Assembly: GCA_015179125.1 (NCBI GenBank)
Contig: WHVA01000113.1
Coordinates: forward strand, 124,001 to 188,000
Direction of reading: 5' to 3'
Source of the DNA: Gautieria morchelliformis
Lineage: Eukaryota > Basidiomycota > Agaricomycetes > Gomphales > Gomphaceae
Length of the DNA stretch: 64,000 nucleotides
A program made the translations under genes and the position numbers. The notes under the pieces were generated by a model, which worked only from the letters and a program-made list of their open reading frames with translations, was not told the origin of the DNA and searched no databases. This document shows, one piece after another, positions 44,240 through 55,897 of this stretch. The stretch's first letter is position 1. Each line of letters begins with the position of its first letter.

Positions 44240-44524
44240 ATGATATTCTTCAAGGCTGTCGTCGTTTCCACCTTTGCTATCCTTACCGTCGTCACGGTCA
44301 CTGCGACTCCTCTGGACATGACCTCGCAGTGCAGCAGTGGTGAGATTTCCACCAGAATTTAGCTGAATCCTGTGTTGACCGCCTTGCCAGGTTCTGCTCA
44401 GTGCTGCAACACCGTTGGAGCAGCCGGCAATGCCGGTATTGCTGACATCTTGGGCTTGCTCGGTGTTATCATCCATGACATCTACCATTGTTGGCCTCGC
44501 GCAAGCCCGCCAGCGTCACGTTAG
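44240..44524 (+). pseudogene. Decayed class I hydrophobin
   Basis: Exon 1 (44240-44339) reads a good signal peptide (MIFFKAVVVSTFAILTVVTV) and the first cysteine (TSQCSSG). After an intron (44340-44390) exon 2 reads SAQCCNTVGAAGNAGIADIL and GLLGVIIHDI. Then the frame breaks: VGLA and SPASVT-like codons are visible but in shifted frames, and the actual frame stops at 44522. No third exon with cysteines 5-8 is found. The gene lies opposite in orientation to the tandem pair, with the same leader and TATA box, so it was once a functional copy. Confidence 0.82.
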
Positions 44525-45844
44525 TGCTAATGCCACGTTTCGAAACCTAGTATCAACACGCAAACAGACTTGTCACGAGTTTATTTCCCATCTTGTCGGG
44601 CACGGCTGGGTCGAGACCGTGACGCTTCATTAGCGTGTATGAACATACATAGTATGACCATAAGCGAATAAGGATATTCAAAGAACAACTTCGTTTATGG
44701 ACCATCATCGTGGAGCTTTTGGACTGCGCACCTTCCTCGAACCGCGCGGTGCACAACCACAATACTGGATCCAATACCGACGCAATTAGACTTTACACCA
44801 TCCTTATGTTCAGGTCTCAGGTTAGTCTGTCTCAGGTCTTCCAGTGTGCAACAATAAGTCATCCGAACAGATACATGAGGCTGCACAGAAAGCCGCGGGT
44901 CCTTATGGGAAGGGCTCTGATTCGGCATCGTTTCACCTTTGACCGACTGGCAACTCAGCGAGGTCGTCTCGCACCCACCAAACAAAACCCTGGAAGTGCT
45001 ACTCGTCCATGGAACAGTACCCTTCCCGCGAAGGTTTATGCTCACGCTCACATTCATTTTGCAGCCCAGAATAGTAGATCCACTCTTGAGGGACTTCTAC
45101 ACGGGCTTTCGAACGCAGGATTCCTGAAAATACAGATGGAAAGACGGCTAACTCAGGGGCTTGCTTTCACCCGAACGCAATGATGGCCGATATTGGCCTT
45201 CATGTCCCATCTGAGCAAAAAATCCGGGCGGGTCAGCGACGTCAGGCTTGTCTGACCACAATCTTGGAAATGAGGCCTCGACTTGAACTGGATATTCAAC
45301 GAACACAGTGCGACATAAATCACTTCGCCAGTTTATCGCCGTCGCCGAATTGAATGCTGATATTTCCGCGGTGTGGCAAAGGTACATAATGTTCTATTTA
45401 ACTTCTTAGGTGCCACCTGACTCCCGAGGTGGAAGCTCAACCTTAGTGAATTTTCCAGCTTTGCCAGACAGACCGGATGACATTGGAGGCTCTGGAGGGG
45501 TCAAATCCTTCTCGAACTCGAAGCTTACCTACCGGGACATTATTGAAGGTTCTGTGTGCGGTTTACCATCTGAAAGCAATCCCGCCAATTTTATAATGGT
45601 GATTGAATTGAACCAGTGTAGGCAGCCCTTCTCTCGGCAAAATTAATGGAGATGCTTCCGCGTCAGGGTACGCCACGTTTCCCTGAATGAGCTTTCTTGA
45701 GCCACCAAATACATTTTAAGTTCTTGTCGTTCAATTTTCTTCTTCCACTCCATACTTATAAAAACCTTATTCGCATCATTCTTCAGCAGTTTAGTAACCC
45801 CTTGGAACTGTCACTTTCCGTTGAGGACTCAGTTGTCCATTATC
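44525..45844. other. Intergenic, no gene recognised
   Basis: Open frames here lack motifs. A TATAAAAA lies near 45759 just upstream of the next hydrophobin relic. Confidence 0.45.
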
Positions 45845-46140
45845 ATGTCCTTCATAACCATCATCCTCTCCTTCACCTTCCTTGCTGCTGCAGTTCCCGA
45901 CCCCCGGCAGGGTGACATAAGTGCAAACGTTTTCCACCCCAAATTCCCCGCAGCAGTGGTGAGGCCTCTTGTACATGATGCTACTAGCACAAGCACCCAG
46001 TGTTGGCCGTCTTGCCAGGTGACGCTCAGTGCTGACAACTCTCTCCCCGCTGCTCCCGCCATCCTCGGCCACTGGGTGGTGACCCCCAGAACATCATTGA
46101 CATTGTGGGTCTTGACTTCATTCCCATCAACGCCACGTAA
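45845..46140 (+). pseudogene. Hydrophobin relic that seeds a tandem array
   Basis: Begins MSFITIILSFTFLAAAVPDP, a signal-peptide-like head. At 46010-46080 the text cttgccaggtgacgctcagt aligns with the intron end and QCC exon start of the intact hydrophobins, but the second cysteine of CC is a stop (TGA). Further on a frame reads PQNIIDIVGLDFIPINAT, matching the hydrophobin loop and the residues before an intron with a gtaagt donor. The gene cannot make a hydrophobin. Confidence 0.65.
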
Positions 46141-46786
46141 GTCCATTCTTCTTGATGTACTTTCGCTCACCCTCGTTATAATCAGCATTGCTTGAACTTC
46201 GACCACCTTGTAAAGGATAGCATTCACTATACACCATTCACTGCCCACTGATGGTGGTGGCCCCCAGAACATCACTGTCATTGTGGGTCTTGACTTCATT
46301 CCCATCAACGCCACGTAAGTCCATTCTTCTTGATGTACTTTCGCTCACCCTCGTTATAATCAGCATTGCTTGAACTTCGACCACCTTGTAAAGGATAGCA
46401 TTCACTGTACACCATTCACTGCCCACTGATGGTGGTGGCCCCCAGAACATCACTGTCATTGTGGGTCTTGACTTCATTCCCATCAATGCCACGTAAGTCT
46501 ATTCTTCTTGATGTACCCTCGCTCACCCTCGTTATAATCAGCATTGCTTGAACCTCGATCACCTTGTAAAGGATGGCATTCACTATACACCATTCACTGC
46601 CCATTGATGGTGGTGGCCCCCAGAACATCACTGTCATTGTGGGTCTTGGCTTCATTCCCATCAACGCCACGTAAGTCTATTCTTCTTGATGTACTCTCGC
46701 TCACCCTCGTTATAATCAGCATTGCTTGAACCTCGATCACCTTGTAAAGGATAGCATTCACTGTACACCATTCACTGCCCACTGAT
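46075..46786 (+). repeat. 178-bp tandem array derived from a hydrophobin exon and intron, four units
   Basis: Unit starts are at 46075, 46253, 46431 and 46609 (motif ggtggtg(a/g)cccccagaac); period 178 bp. The array ends at about 46786. Each unit contains the exon piece GPQNITVIVGLDFIPINAT, a gtaagt donor, an intron-like stretch ending ataatcag, and 3' sequence. Units differ by only a few bases. Confidence 0.95.
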
Positions 46787-48373
46787 GAGTGCAGATTGCT
46801 TTTTTGAGAAATTTTCAATCTTCGCATACAATAATTTTAGTCGATGTTTCGGATGATAGTTTGAGTGATGCTTTTGAAGATTCTATTGATTTCCTCCATA
46901 TAGAAGATGCCTAAGCTGCCAATGAGATTCAAGGGTCACGTCGACGCGCTCACGTGCGTTGTGTTGATCCGCCTGGACGAAGCGGTAGGAGCCATTTTCA
47001 CTCATTTCCACTCAGGAGATAAAGCTTCGGACATCCGCTCTCAAAATAAGACGGATAAAAGGCATACTGTTCATTACACGGGCGATGCATGAGGTACAAA
47101 GATATCATAGCTTGAACCGTGTTGGATCACAAGCATCTGGAGCTCACTACTGCCTCAGTTTCCTCCCCACAAACATTGAAGAGATATACCCTGGCGCGTG
47201 GGTGGGTAGCTCCCCCGTAAAGACTGCCCCTCCATGATTACTCATAGATCTCGCCGGGCACGAAACAGCTGTTTCGAAACCCATGCACGTCGCTTGTGGC
47301 AATAACTGTACATATACCGTATACCGCGGCTGGAAGTCGTTGATCTGTAGGACTCATATATAGCATTGTCAGCACGTCAAGGCAACATATGCTTGTCAGG
47401 GGTTACATGGGACCTAGATCGATGCAACGTCGGATCTGTACGTTGTCAACTTGAAAACAATAGCTGTCGATGTAGCTTGTTGTGTAAATAATTTTCTGTT
47501 CGTTGTCGCGTAGGGCCCTTCATTTACATAACGATTTTTTTGCAAACTTGAGTGACGTTTGAGAATATAGTGTCCATTTGACACAGGAAGGGCCGCTGGC
47601 TGTGGTTGGTAAATTGGATCCATTACCTACAGTCTGCAATAATCGTCATTAAGGGACAAGGCTACTCACCTCAGTGCCCAAGTCGGAGGGAATTGTGCAG
47701 AACTGAGAGAGCAGAGCATATTGTTTCATAAACGAGCAGCTTCGCTTGTACCTTTCTTTTGTAGTGAGCGGGCGAAAACAAGAATGCGAATGGCCTCGAA
47801 GAAATCACATGTTTCTGACGGCATTCTCAGAGAACATGCCTTGAAGAGCAGTTTGGAGAGGCTCGAGATATATTGACAGTCGAGGGTACGTGCTTCTTGA
47901 CTTCCGTTGGACCAGGCACCTACGGGCCCTATCGTTAACGATGTACCAGAAAATCGATCATTGTCCCCACGTCAATGTCGCATGAGCAAAGGCCGAGAAA
48001 GTTGGAATACACGGAAGATATTGCTTCGAGGCAAACTGCCGACGACATCGTCAGCCTGAAATATTCCAAGTACCGATGCTCATAAGTACCCTAGGATAAT
48101 ATACTGACGTTCTAAGGCAATCATATACCAAAGTAGTCCATCATTTTAAATAGGCAAGGCCTTGGAGGAGTCGAGTCATCTTGGTCCCTACTCGTCACAT
48201 GCAGTCGAGACGTGCATTGCGCAAGGATACATAATTGCCAAAAAAACGGACTAACCAATTCAGAAACTCCGAAACGGGATACATACTAACCCTCGCGCTA
48301 GTCCTGCGTGCATATGAAGGGGAGGGGGGCTTGAGAACTAGATCCAGTGTCAGTAGTTCAAGCCCTCAATTCC
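46787..48373. other. Intergenic, no gene recognised
   Basis: No convincing coding or RNA feature. The last part is upstream sequence of the first NTF2-like gene. Confidence 0.45.
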
Positions 48374-48985
48374 ATGTCTGCTGTCAATGTCCAACACCAG
48401 TCCTTGGAGTTCCAGGCCATGCTGCAATATTTAGACGGCATAAAACATATGGATATCGACAAGCTTCTTCCCATCATCACAGATGATTTCACGCACCATT
48501 TTCAACCAAGGTCATTGGGGATTAGATCCATCAATGGCAAGGCAGCCTTCAGAAAATACATCGAGTCAATGGCATATTTGCTCCCTCATGTTGAGGTGAG
48601 TGCACATTCGTTCTCGTCAGAAAAGGTCTGGGTGCTGAATCTCATAGGTAACGATACACGAGCATATCGAAGCTCCTGGCAAGCTGTTTATGCATGTGAG
48701 CATGCAAAGAGACCAAAGAAACGAGAGAGTGCCTACTGAGCTTGTCTGATGCATCACGCTGGTTGATAGGCCACCTCCAAGTCGACTTCGCGGACAGGCT
48801 TGCCCTATGCAAATGAATGTTGCCTTATCATGCACTTCATTGCTCTGGACGGCGGACCCCTCAAAATATCTCTGATAAGAGAATTTGTGGATTCCAAATT
48901 CAACGCACACTTTTTTGAAGAGGAGAGGGAAAAACGAAAGGCATTGAGGGGGGAGCGGAAAGTAGATGTTGAGGCAAGGCTCTGA
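48374..48985 (+). CDS. NTF2/SnoaL-like fold protein, copy 1
   Basis: Small alpha+beta barrel protein of the family related to SnoaL cyclases and ketosteroid isomerases; substrate unknown. Three exons: 48374-48595, 48648-48695, 48770-48985 (161 residues). The pattern is LQYLDGIKHMDIDKLLPIIT, DDFTHHFQPRSLGI, FRKYIESM, then VTIHEHIEAPGKLFMH, PYANECCLIMHFIA and a helix KEF-like REFVDSKFNAHFFEEER. The ATG at 48374 gives the family's usual length. Exon positions are identical to copy 2, 216 bp downstream, so the pair arose by tandem duplication. The C-terminal tail (RKALRGERKVDVEARL) is longer than in copy 2. Confidence 0.86.
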
Positions 48986-49200
48986 ATTAGCATGTGTCCA
49001 GCCAGGCAGTATGGATCGCTCAAGTAAGGTTGTCATGCTTGACTCACTACGGCGCATTAGAGCAAATAGTTTGCAATCGGAGTCGTCGAAAGTTGCTCTA
49101 CGGTGACAAGAGTTACAGTCAATCAAAATGAGTTGACCTACCTGTAAAGCGGCGTTTTCAAATTCCGATCAGGCGAAGCTAAACTGATCTAGTCTGAATC

Positions 49201-49762
49201 ATGACTACTGCCGCAAGCTGCACCATACCTGCCAACCCATCTCCAGAGCTCCAAGTAGCCTTGAACTGGATAGAAGGGTATAATCGTTGGGACATTGATC
49301 TCTTGTTCTCCACGGTCTCTGACGATTATACGCATCATGTACTCCCGGGATCTTTGGGAATAAAGCCACGTAGCAAAGAAGAATTCAGAGAGTACTTGAC
49401 GTCCATATTTCCTATGTTCCAAGGCTTTACGGCAAGTGCTTTTGAAGATGGTTGTCAGGTGTTGTTTAACCTTGGCTGCATGCAGGTAACTCTTCATGAG
49501 ATCGTCGAGGCACCTGGGAAGATACTCTTCCATGTAAGACATGATACTGAATCCACTTAGTCCTATATCTACATCTGTCCAGGCCAGCTCTAAGGCGACC
49601 TCGAGGACAGGCGTTCGATATGCCAATGAGTACAATATTCTCTTGCACTTGGTGCCACAGCCCACGGGTCCCCCAAAGATATCAGTAGCCAAGGAGTTCG
49701 TTGATTCGAAATACAGTGCAGAGTTTTTCGCCGCAGAAAGGCAGCGCCAAGCGGCGTTGTAA
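49201..49762 (+). CDS. NTF2/SnoaL-like fold protein, copy 2 (with a GC-AG intron)
   Basis: Three exons: 49201-49431, 49486-49533, 49583-49762 (152 residues). Motifs match copy 1: ALNWIEGYNRWDIDLLFSTV, DDYTHHVLPGSLGI, FREYLTSIF, VTLHEIVEAPGKILFH, ANEYNILLHLV and AKEFVDSKYSAEFFAAER. Intron 1 (49432-49485) begins gcaagt, a GC donor, exactly where copy 1 has gtgagt. Splicing restores the family block VTLHE. Reading through without splicing would also stay open, so intron retention adding 18 residues is possible. No signal peptide; likely cytosolic. Role unknown, often near secondary-metabolism or redox genes, but none is seen here. Confidence 0.86.
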
Positions 49763-50548
49763 AATCTCCTTTTTTTTCCTTTTTTATAATCTTTTTTATA
49801 TTATTAATAAGAAAAAAATATGCAAGGCATAATAATGTCTCGTGAGATGTCTCCGACAACCCGCCGGCTGTCCTCGAATATAACCCAGCCGTCTCAACAT
49901 TGAACCCCTACTCCCCAACGCTACCATAAAATATGAACCGGGGATCAATAGAAAGCTCTCAATGAGCACATTCCAGGAAATTTATACATTTCATGATATC
50001 GTCAAAGTTCGTTCAGTTATAAGTAAATCTTTGTGTCGTACAGGCTTCGTGCCACCATATGTTCTGCTTCTTGCAGCCTTGAACGGAATCCATCCCCGAG
50101 AGTTATTAGGGTAGATTGAGTGCACATTAATGAGAGCCACTGTGGCCAGTACGGTCTGCATAATTCTACATTGATTTACTTGAGATGACCAAAGCAAGTT
50201 TTTCGGATTTGCGTCTTCGTGGGTACCGGATTGCCAAACGGTGACCCGAGTCAAGTCGTCAGCATAAGCCTCAAGCTGTGTGATCATATTATTAGTACTA
50301 CAATAATTAAATCGAAATGAGCCCGTACCATGAGTCTCACTTGACCTGGGCATAGTTTCCAACGGTTTTTGCGTTGCACGAGAGGATTAGAACATTTATC
50401 TTCTTGATCGGACTCTGTCGCAGAGACGTGTCGGACAGGCTCCTCGGCACTTGTATTCAATATGGACCAGACTTTATGTAATCAGTGACGTCATATTAGC
50501 CATTGTCCCTTTAACCAAGCTAGCTTGTAGAACAAGACTCACCGCATA
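49763..50548. other. Intergenic
   Basis: Starts with a T-rich stretch at 49765-49815, likely the 3' end of the preceding gene. No further gene is recognised before the CFEM gene. Confidence 0.45.
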
Positions 50549-51342
50549 ATGAGGATGGCGACCCCCTCCCGTCTTTTCGTCTTAATCCTCTGCTTATTTT
50601 CTTTGGCTGTTGCACAGTCAACTACATCCTCGTCGATCGCTACTACTGCTACCGCTCGAACCACATCCAGCACAACAGCAAATGGCACCACAACATTATC
50701 TGCCAATGGCACGATCACAGCCACGATTGCCAATGGGACTGTTACCCTCTCTAGTACACCAACTTCTTCCGCCTCGTATCCTAGTCTAACAGGTGTATCA
50801 TCGTGCGGTGAGGATTAGAATACCGCCATGGACATACTGCAAGGTGCTAACGGGAGTATACAGTTGTAGGCTGTATGACCTTCTCTGTCGGACAGGCCAA
50901 CTGCTCGTCAATCACAGACGAGAAGTGTTACTGTCCGAGGTTCGTAGTTGGAATCCACCTGCATACCTTTTATACCCTAATTTCCCACTTTTTTTCTCAG
51001 CCAAACTTTCAGAAATTCTACTGTGCAATGTGTCTCTACCCAGTGTCCCTCTGAACTTGCTAACGCCGAGTCTCTAGCGCAGGTACGCATGCACAATTCC
51101 TAGGTTCTAGCATGTGCTTCTGACTCTAAATCACACAGCAATTCTGTAATATGGTGTCTGTAACCCTGACTTTCCCATCATCGACTGTGTCTGGGACTGC
51201 GTCTGTGCCGGCCTCGGTGACCGCGTCTGTCTCGGGAACTACACGCCCTAATGGAGCAAGAGCGATCGTCCACCCGCCTATATTCGCAGGCGCCGCCTTA
51301 TCCGGGGTCATGGTTCTTATCACCATGCTTGTTTTTGAATAA
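50549..51342 (+). CDS. CFEM-domain, probably GPI-anchored cell-surface protein
   Basis: Four exons: 50549-50807, 50864-50939, 51001-51082, 51139-51342 (206 residues). Signal peptide LFVLILCLFSLAVAQ, then a Ser/Thr-rich stretch with NGT sequons (ANGTTT, ANGTIT, ANGTVT). The CFEM domain, residues about 85-145, shows eight cysteines: SSC, VGCM, ANCSS, KCYCP, VQCV, TQCP, QFCN. A Thr/Ser stalk and a hydrophobic tail (FAGAALSGVMVLITMLVFE) fit a GPI anchor. Fungal CFEM proteins take part in heme/iron capture, adhesion and host contact. The aspartate used by heme-binding CFEMs lies in ITDEKCYC, though the exact equivalence is uncertain. Frames join cleanly only with these introns. It is convergent with the next gene. 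Confidence 0.88.
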
Positions 51343-51876
51343 TGCTTAGCCATTGAATGGTTCTTTACCGCCATCCAATTTCTCTTCCACTGGTATCACA
51401 CATCGCTTCTGCATGGACTAGCATGGACATGACCGTATTATCACCTGGATTATTCTAAAAGTACCTCACTGTATCGCATACGTCTCATTCGCACCCATGG
51501 GTCAATGGTAGAGAGACCCTGAATCAGGATTCTTTTTTTAATACTAGGTCTAGAAATACACTTTTTTTTTTTTGGAACGGGGCCAGGAAATGAGACGGGA
51601 GAAACTACACAAAACATCGTGAATCCCTACGCCCTCGTGTACTCGTGATGAGGGTAACCGGGTCCGGTGTTATGGCAGGCCTACTAGGAGGGAATCAAGA
51701 CGGGAACGGGGGATATAAGAACAAAAATATGCGCATGTAGCCGGGACAAGTATCGCTGGGGGTAAGAACGGAAATGTCGTCCTTTGGGCCGGACGCTCCA
51801 TCAAAGCATAGATGCAATCACTCTTAGCAGCGGTAAAAATAATAGCGACACACTCTCTTCGAGGAACACATTGTCC
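51343..51876. other. 3'-3' intergenic spacer
   Basis: Between two convergent genes. It contains a T run at 51560-51571 and no gene. Confidence 0.5.
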
Positions 51877-54348
51877 TTATGGCAAGTACACTACGCCATC
51901 GTCTGCGTCATCGTACAGTGTTTCTTCATCGTATCCATGAACCTTCACCGTCTCGAGGCGAACTCCCCCGGCCTTGAACTCGTTCACCCCGATACGGGGT
52001 TTGTCAATTGAAGGCAGGGCTAAAAGTGGAGTGTTGCTGGCGACGGATCGCAAGGACGAGGAGTCGGATGCGGACGAGCTACTTCTGGTCTCCGATGGTA
52101 CACCCGTTGAGTTAGCAGGTGAACCTGGGCCAGTGCCTCCCCCTGAATCGACGTCCGCAGGCGAACCAGGCTCGCTACTCATCGCGGCGTCTTCGTCACC
52201 TTGCCTCTCATTAGTTCGCTGGCGCTTCCGCGGCAGACCGCTGGGAGAGACGTCCCGCACTGCTACGCTGTTTGGCACCTCGGAGTCGTCAATCTCGGCA
52301 GAGCTTCGCTTTCGAGACCGGGGGCTGCCAGCATCTGAGCCGGGCGCAACAACAGTAGGGGGAGAAGGATGCCCTACGGCCAAGGTTGGCGCAGCTTCGT
52401 TCTCGATAAGAACAATCTGCCTGGAGGGTTCATGCGATGGAACTACCGTGCGGGGTGGTGGCGGCGCCTGCGTTACAGTAGCCGGCACGACGTTGGGTCG
52501 TCCTCCTTGCCCTTGGTTCCTCAGGGCTCGATCGCATATAGAGCATCGACACTGAAATAATGGAGCACAGGCCTCCCTCCATACTCCTTCTAGCAAAGTA
52601 CGCGTAATCGGAGCCATGTTGTCCGTGCTCGCAGGCACATATGGGATGGCGTTCATCAATCGAGCACCGTTCCCTGAATCAGCATACCAGGTGCGTTCAT
52701 CTCTGAGCATTGCCAGCACCTCGTCCATGTCGAGTTTGGCAAGGCGTACACAGGGGTCTTGATGTGCGGCCTGTGCTTCGATCATGAGGCGACAAACAAT
52801 GTGGCGCATCGGCTCAATCAGAATATCACGAAACGTGGACCGAAAGCAGTTGGATGTCAGCTGTGCAAACCGCAACGATGGTATGGGGGTGTGCGGATCG
52901 GCCGCGGGATAATGCATTGATTGTCGAGAGGGAGAGGCTGACTCAGCAGACATCGCGTCGTCAATCTCAGAGCTGGAGAGCGTAGTAGACTCGTTGGATG
53001 GGGACGTTTGCAACGAGTAGGGTACAGGATGCAGGGTGGGTGGATGGAGGGATGGATTCCAACACGAGTCGGGAGGGACTTGACCAGTGGCGACGCACCA
53101 AATGTCACCGGGAGTGACCCAGTTTCCGTCGAGGATCCGAGCCCGAGCCCAAGCAGTAACTGCTAATGTACGAACGCCACCCTCCTCTTGGCTCTGGAGC
53201 ATATCGTACGAGTCTTCGTCATCGTCGCTTTACGGAGATCAGTGCATGTTGACGACTTTGAAAGAGGACACACCTGAGAATCTCGTCCTCACTCTCGTAC
53301 TCTTCGAACTCAGCTCTCGCGTACCGCGCGCTGAGGACGGCTTGATCGAGCAAGCTGGCCAAATTAGTGTTGGCGCGCAGCCAATGTCGTTCAAGAAGTA
53401 CATTAATAACATCATTGACGCCACCCTCGGCCATGTCAACAAAGCTGTCGACGGTACTACGAGCCTCATAGTCCTTGGTTTCAAGGTTGGGGCCGCCTAT
53501 GAAGTCAAACAAGTTGATGGTCGGATTCGAATAAAGGACGACGGTTCTGAGGAGCGCATCACGACGACAATGAAAGCAGGTCGTGTGGACAGAGGGCCAC
53601 GTCTCGAAATCTTCGTTCTCGAAAAGGCTTTCTGGGACTTTTGCGAGTTGGTTGTGGTCCCCCAGGGACGCCAGGGACACATCCTTGAGACACACGCCAC
53701 AGAACGAGTTATTGCGGTGCGCCTTGCAGACTGGAACCTGACCAAAGGGTGCAGTCGCCAAGGTAGTTTTGACGTTGCCGATGCCATCCTTGGAGCAGGG
53801 ACGGTTTATGCGGCACGGCAAACAACATGCCTGAGAAATGAAGTTGAAATGGTGATGGTTGTACACAAGACGAAGGGTGGCGTTGGCGTTGGCGGAGCCA
53901 ACGAGCGCGGCAGCCTGTGCCTCGCGAGAGAGTATAGAGCGACCGAGGATGTCCTGACGGTCGAGCTTCCTGCACGCACCGACCCAAAAGTCGTGGTTGA
54001 CAACTAGAAGTACAAATGAGCAACTAAGCGGTGCGAGGCTATGGCGTACTGACGGGCGCGATGCCATTGGGGACAGACACGCATAAAGCGCTGGATATCA
54101 TGTGCATCGCGCACGGACTCAAAAAGGGACCTCTGATAGTGGAAATCGGGGTGCAGCCAGGCGGAGGGTGGGTAAACATGAGGTTTGTATGCCAAATAAT
54201 TCGCCACCACCAGCCTTGCGCGCGGCGTCAGAAGTTGTCACACCGAATCTAAGCGTGGCGTTGAGCAGACGCACCTCAATATCTCTGGTGGCAAATTGGA
54301 CCAATTGGGAACTGCACGCTTTCCGTGGCGGTGGCGAGCAGGAGTCAT
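51877..54348 (-). CDS. F-box-like protein with cysteine clusters, conserved type but unnamed
   Basis: Four exons: 54348-54275, 54214-54054, 54003-53274, 53227-51877 (771 residues). Near the N-terminus WSNLPPEILRLVVANYL looks like a short F-box, which would link it to SCF ubiquitin ligases. Residues about 80-330 carry paired cysteines (CCLPCRINRPC, FCGVC, CFHCRRD), suggesting metal binding. A second set (CRCSIC) lies near residue 555. The last 180 residues are Ser/Pro/Glu-rich and disordered, with a basic KRQRT segment that could be a nuclear signal. An earlier in-frame ATG at 54501 would add 51 residues; I prefer 54348 as it gives MTPARHRHGKRAVPNW. Function unknown. Confidence 0.72.
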
Positions 54349-54507
54349 ATCCAGGTCGCGCTCAGCGAGCTCAAAGTGAAAAGCAAAGAGGGAGGCGTCT
54401 GAGTGCTCGGCGGTAATCGCGCTGTGACGGATGACAGAATGAACAAAAGGTTCAAACCCCGCTGCGCACAGACGGGGCGTCAGTGGACACTTGCAGGTCA
54501 ATTATAA

Positions 54508-55897
54508 TTATTGTGTTGTGTACACTGTGTATCCTAACCTGCCTCCCCACGGGAAGCGACAAAGCGCGGGCGTCGTCGCATCCGTGTCTCCGTCCGTGGA
54601 CGTCTCATGGGTCTTCATCGTCACCGGCACATTCCCCACAAACGTGGGCAGGGTGGCCGCCAGAGACGGCATGTCGCTGCGTGGCGACACTTTGACACGC
54701 ATGATATACTGCGTGTCGTCAGCGGCACGTCCGCAGCCAGCAGCGTGCATCTCACCTTGACGTCGACAGACTCCAGCCGCCAACTTGACTCGCCAAGGTG
54801 CGAATGTGTCACACTCCCGAACATACTTCTCTCATTGGCACGCTCTTCTACTCGAACCACATCTCCTCCGCCTAAAAGCGTCTCGAATGCAATCCACCGG
54901 ACCCCAACTCGAATAGTGGTCAGCCGAATCAGCTGCACAGACAAGGACGATAGCAGCAATGATATGGCTTCTGTGACCACTCCAGATGTAATTATGAGAG
55001 AAAAGGGGATGCTCGAACTAGAGGCATATATGAAAGGTTTCTGAAGGCAGAGCTGCTTCGATATGAGCCAGCGGCAAGTCCCAGACAACAGGAATATCGC
55101 ACCGAGACGCGGAGGTCGGTCACGTTGGTTGGCGCGGCACCTCGTGTGTGTGTGGGTGAGACTTCAAACCTCCGCCAGTCGTTGGGGTGATCAGCCAAGT
55201 CGGACTTTTCGTCCTGGGGGCTCAGGAGTTCGCACTGCGGCAATGGCGCGAATGTGCGAGGTAGATAATAGAAAAAGGCTTTGATCCTAGTCGGGCATCA
55301 GCACATACCCGGTTACGCGAGGTGGTTTTCTGACCTCTCATTTTGCCTAAATCTGCCCTTGCGAATCAGCTCAACCTTGATAAAGTATGTCACTTCGGCT
55401 ACGAGCCCCATACGGACTGCCGAAAAGGAGGGGGGAAGAGGGTCAGATCCACCGGCAACATAGGACGGGAGGGCAAACGAGAACGCATAGCGCGCTCCAT
55501 CCTTGGGCACTTGTTCCCCAGACGACGAGTCGAATAACGTCTGGGACGCGCGTAACACGACTGTTCGAGTCTGGTGTGAAAGAAATCCACGCTCTGAGAC
55601 CCCTGTGGTCACCTGCCCTTGAATTGTCGCGACGATGGATCGTACTTTCTTGGTGTTTGCCTTGATCTGCACGTACCCACCGACAAGACTGTTCCAACCA
55701 TAAGCAGGCCTGAACACTCCCGCGCGCTTTGGACCCAAATTAAGGAGGAGATGTCCGTGCTTGTACTGATATTCCTCTTCATGGGATGTGCTTTGGGATG
55801 CATCAGCAGCAACGCGAATTTCCTCAGGACGCGGGATTTGTGAGTAGAGTGGGAGACTGGGAGCGGCATAGGATGGAGGAGCTGCATCCATTGTCAT
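54508..55897 (-). CDS. Arrestin-like protein (N-terminal arrestin fold)
   Basis: Four exons keep frame: 55897-55335, 55286-55103, 54932-54756, 54708-54508 (374 residues). The head is Pro-rich with PPSYA and PLYS. Then comes an arrestin-type beta sandwich: VGGYVQIKANTKKVRSIVAT, GARYAFSFALPSYV, GLVAEVTYFIKVELIRKG, YYLPRTFAPLP and later VQLIRLTTIRVGVRW, with YIMRVKVSPRSDMPSL near the end. Fungal arrestin-like proteins often bridge membrane transporters to Rsp5-type ubiquitin ligases, and the PPSY motif would suit that, but this is inference. The 170-nt intron 54933-55102 is long for this window, so an exon there may have been missed. Confidence 0.72.

Noticed and set aside
46075-46786. Possible CRISPR-like array
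   Set aside because: Units are contiguous 178-bp repeats with no unique spacers, and the host is a eukaryote.
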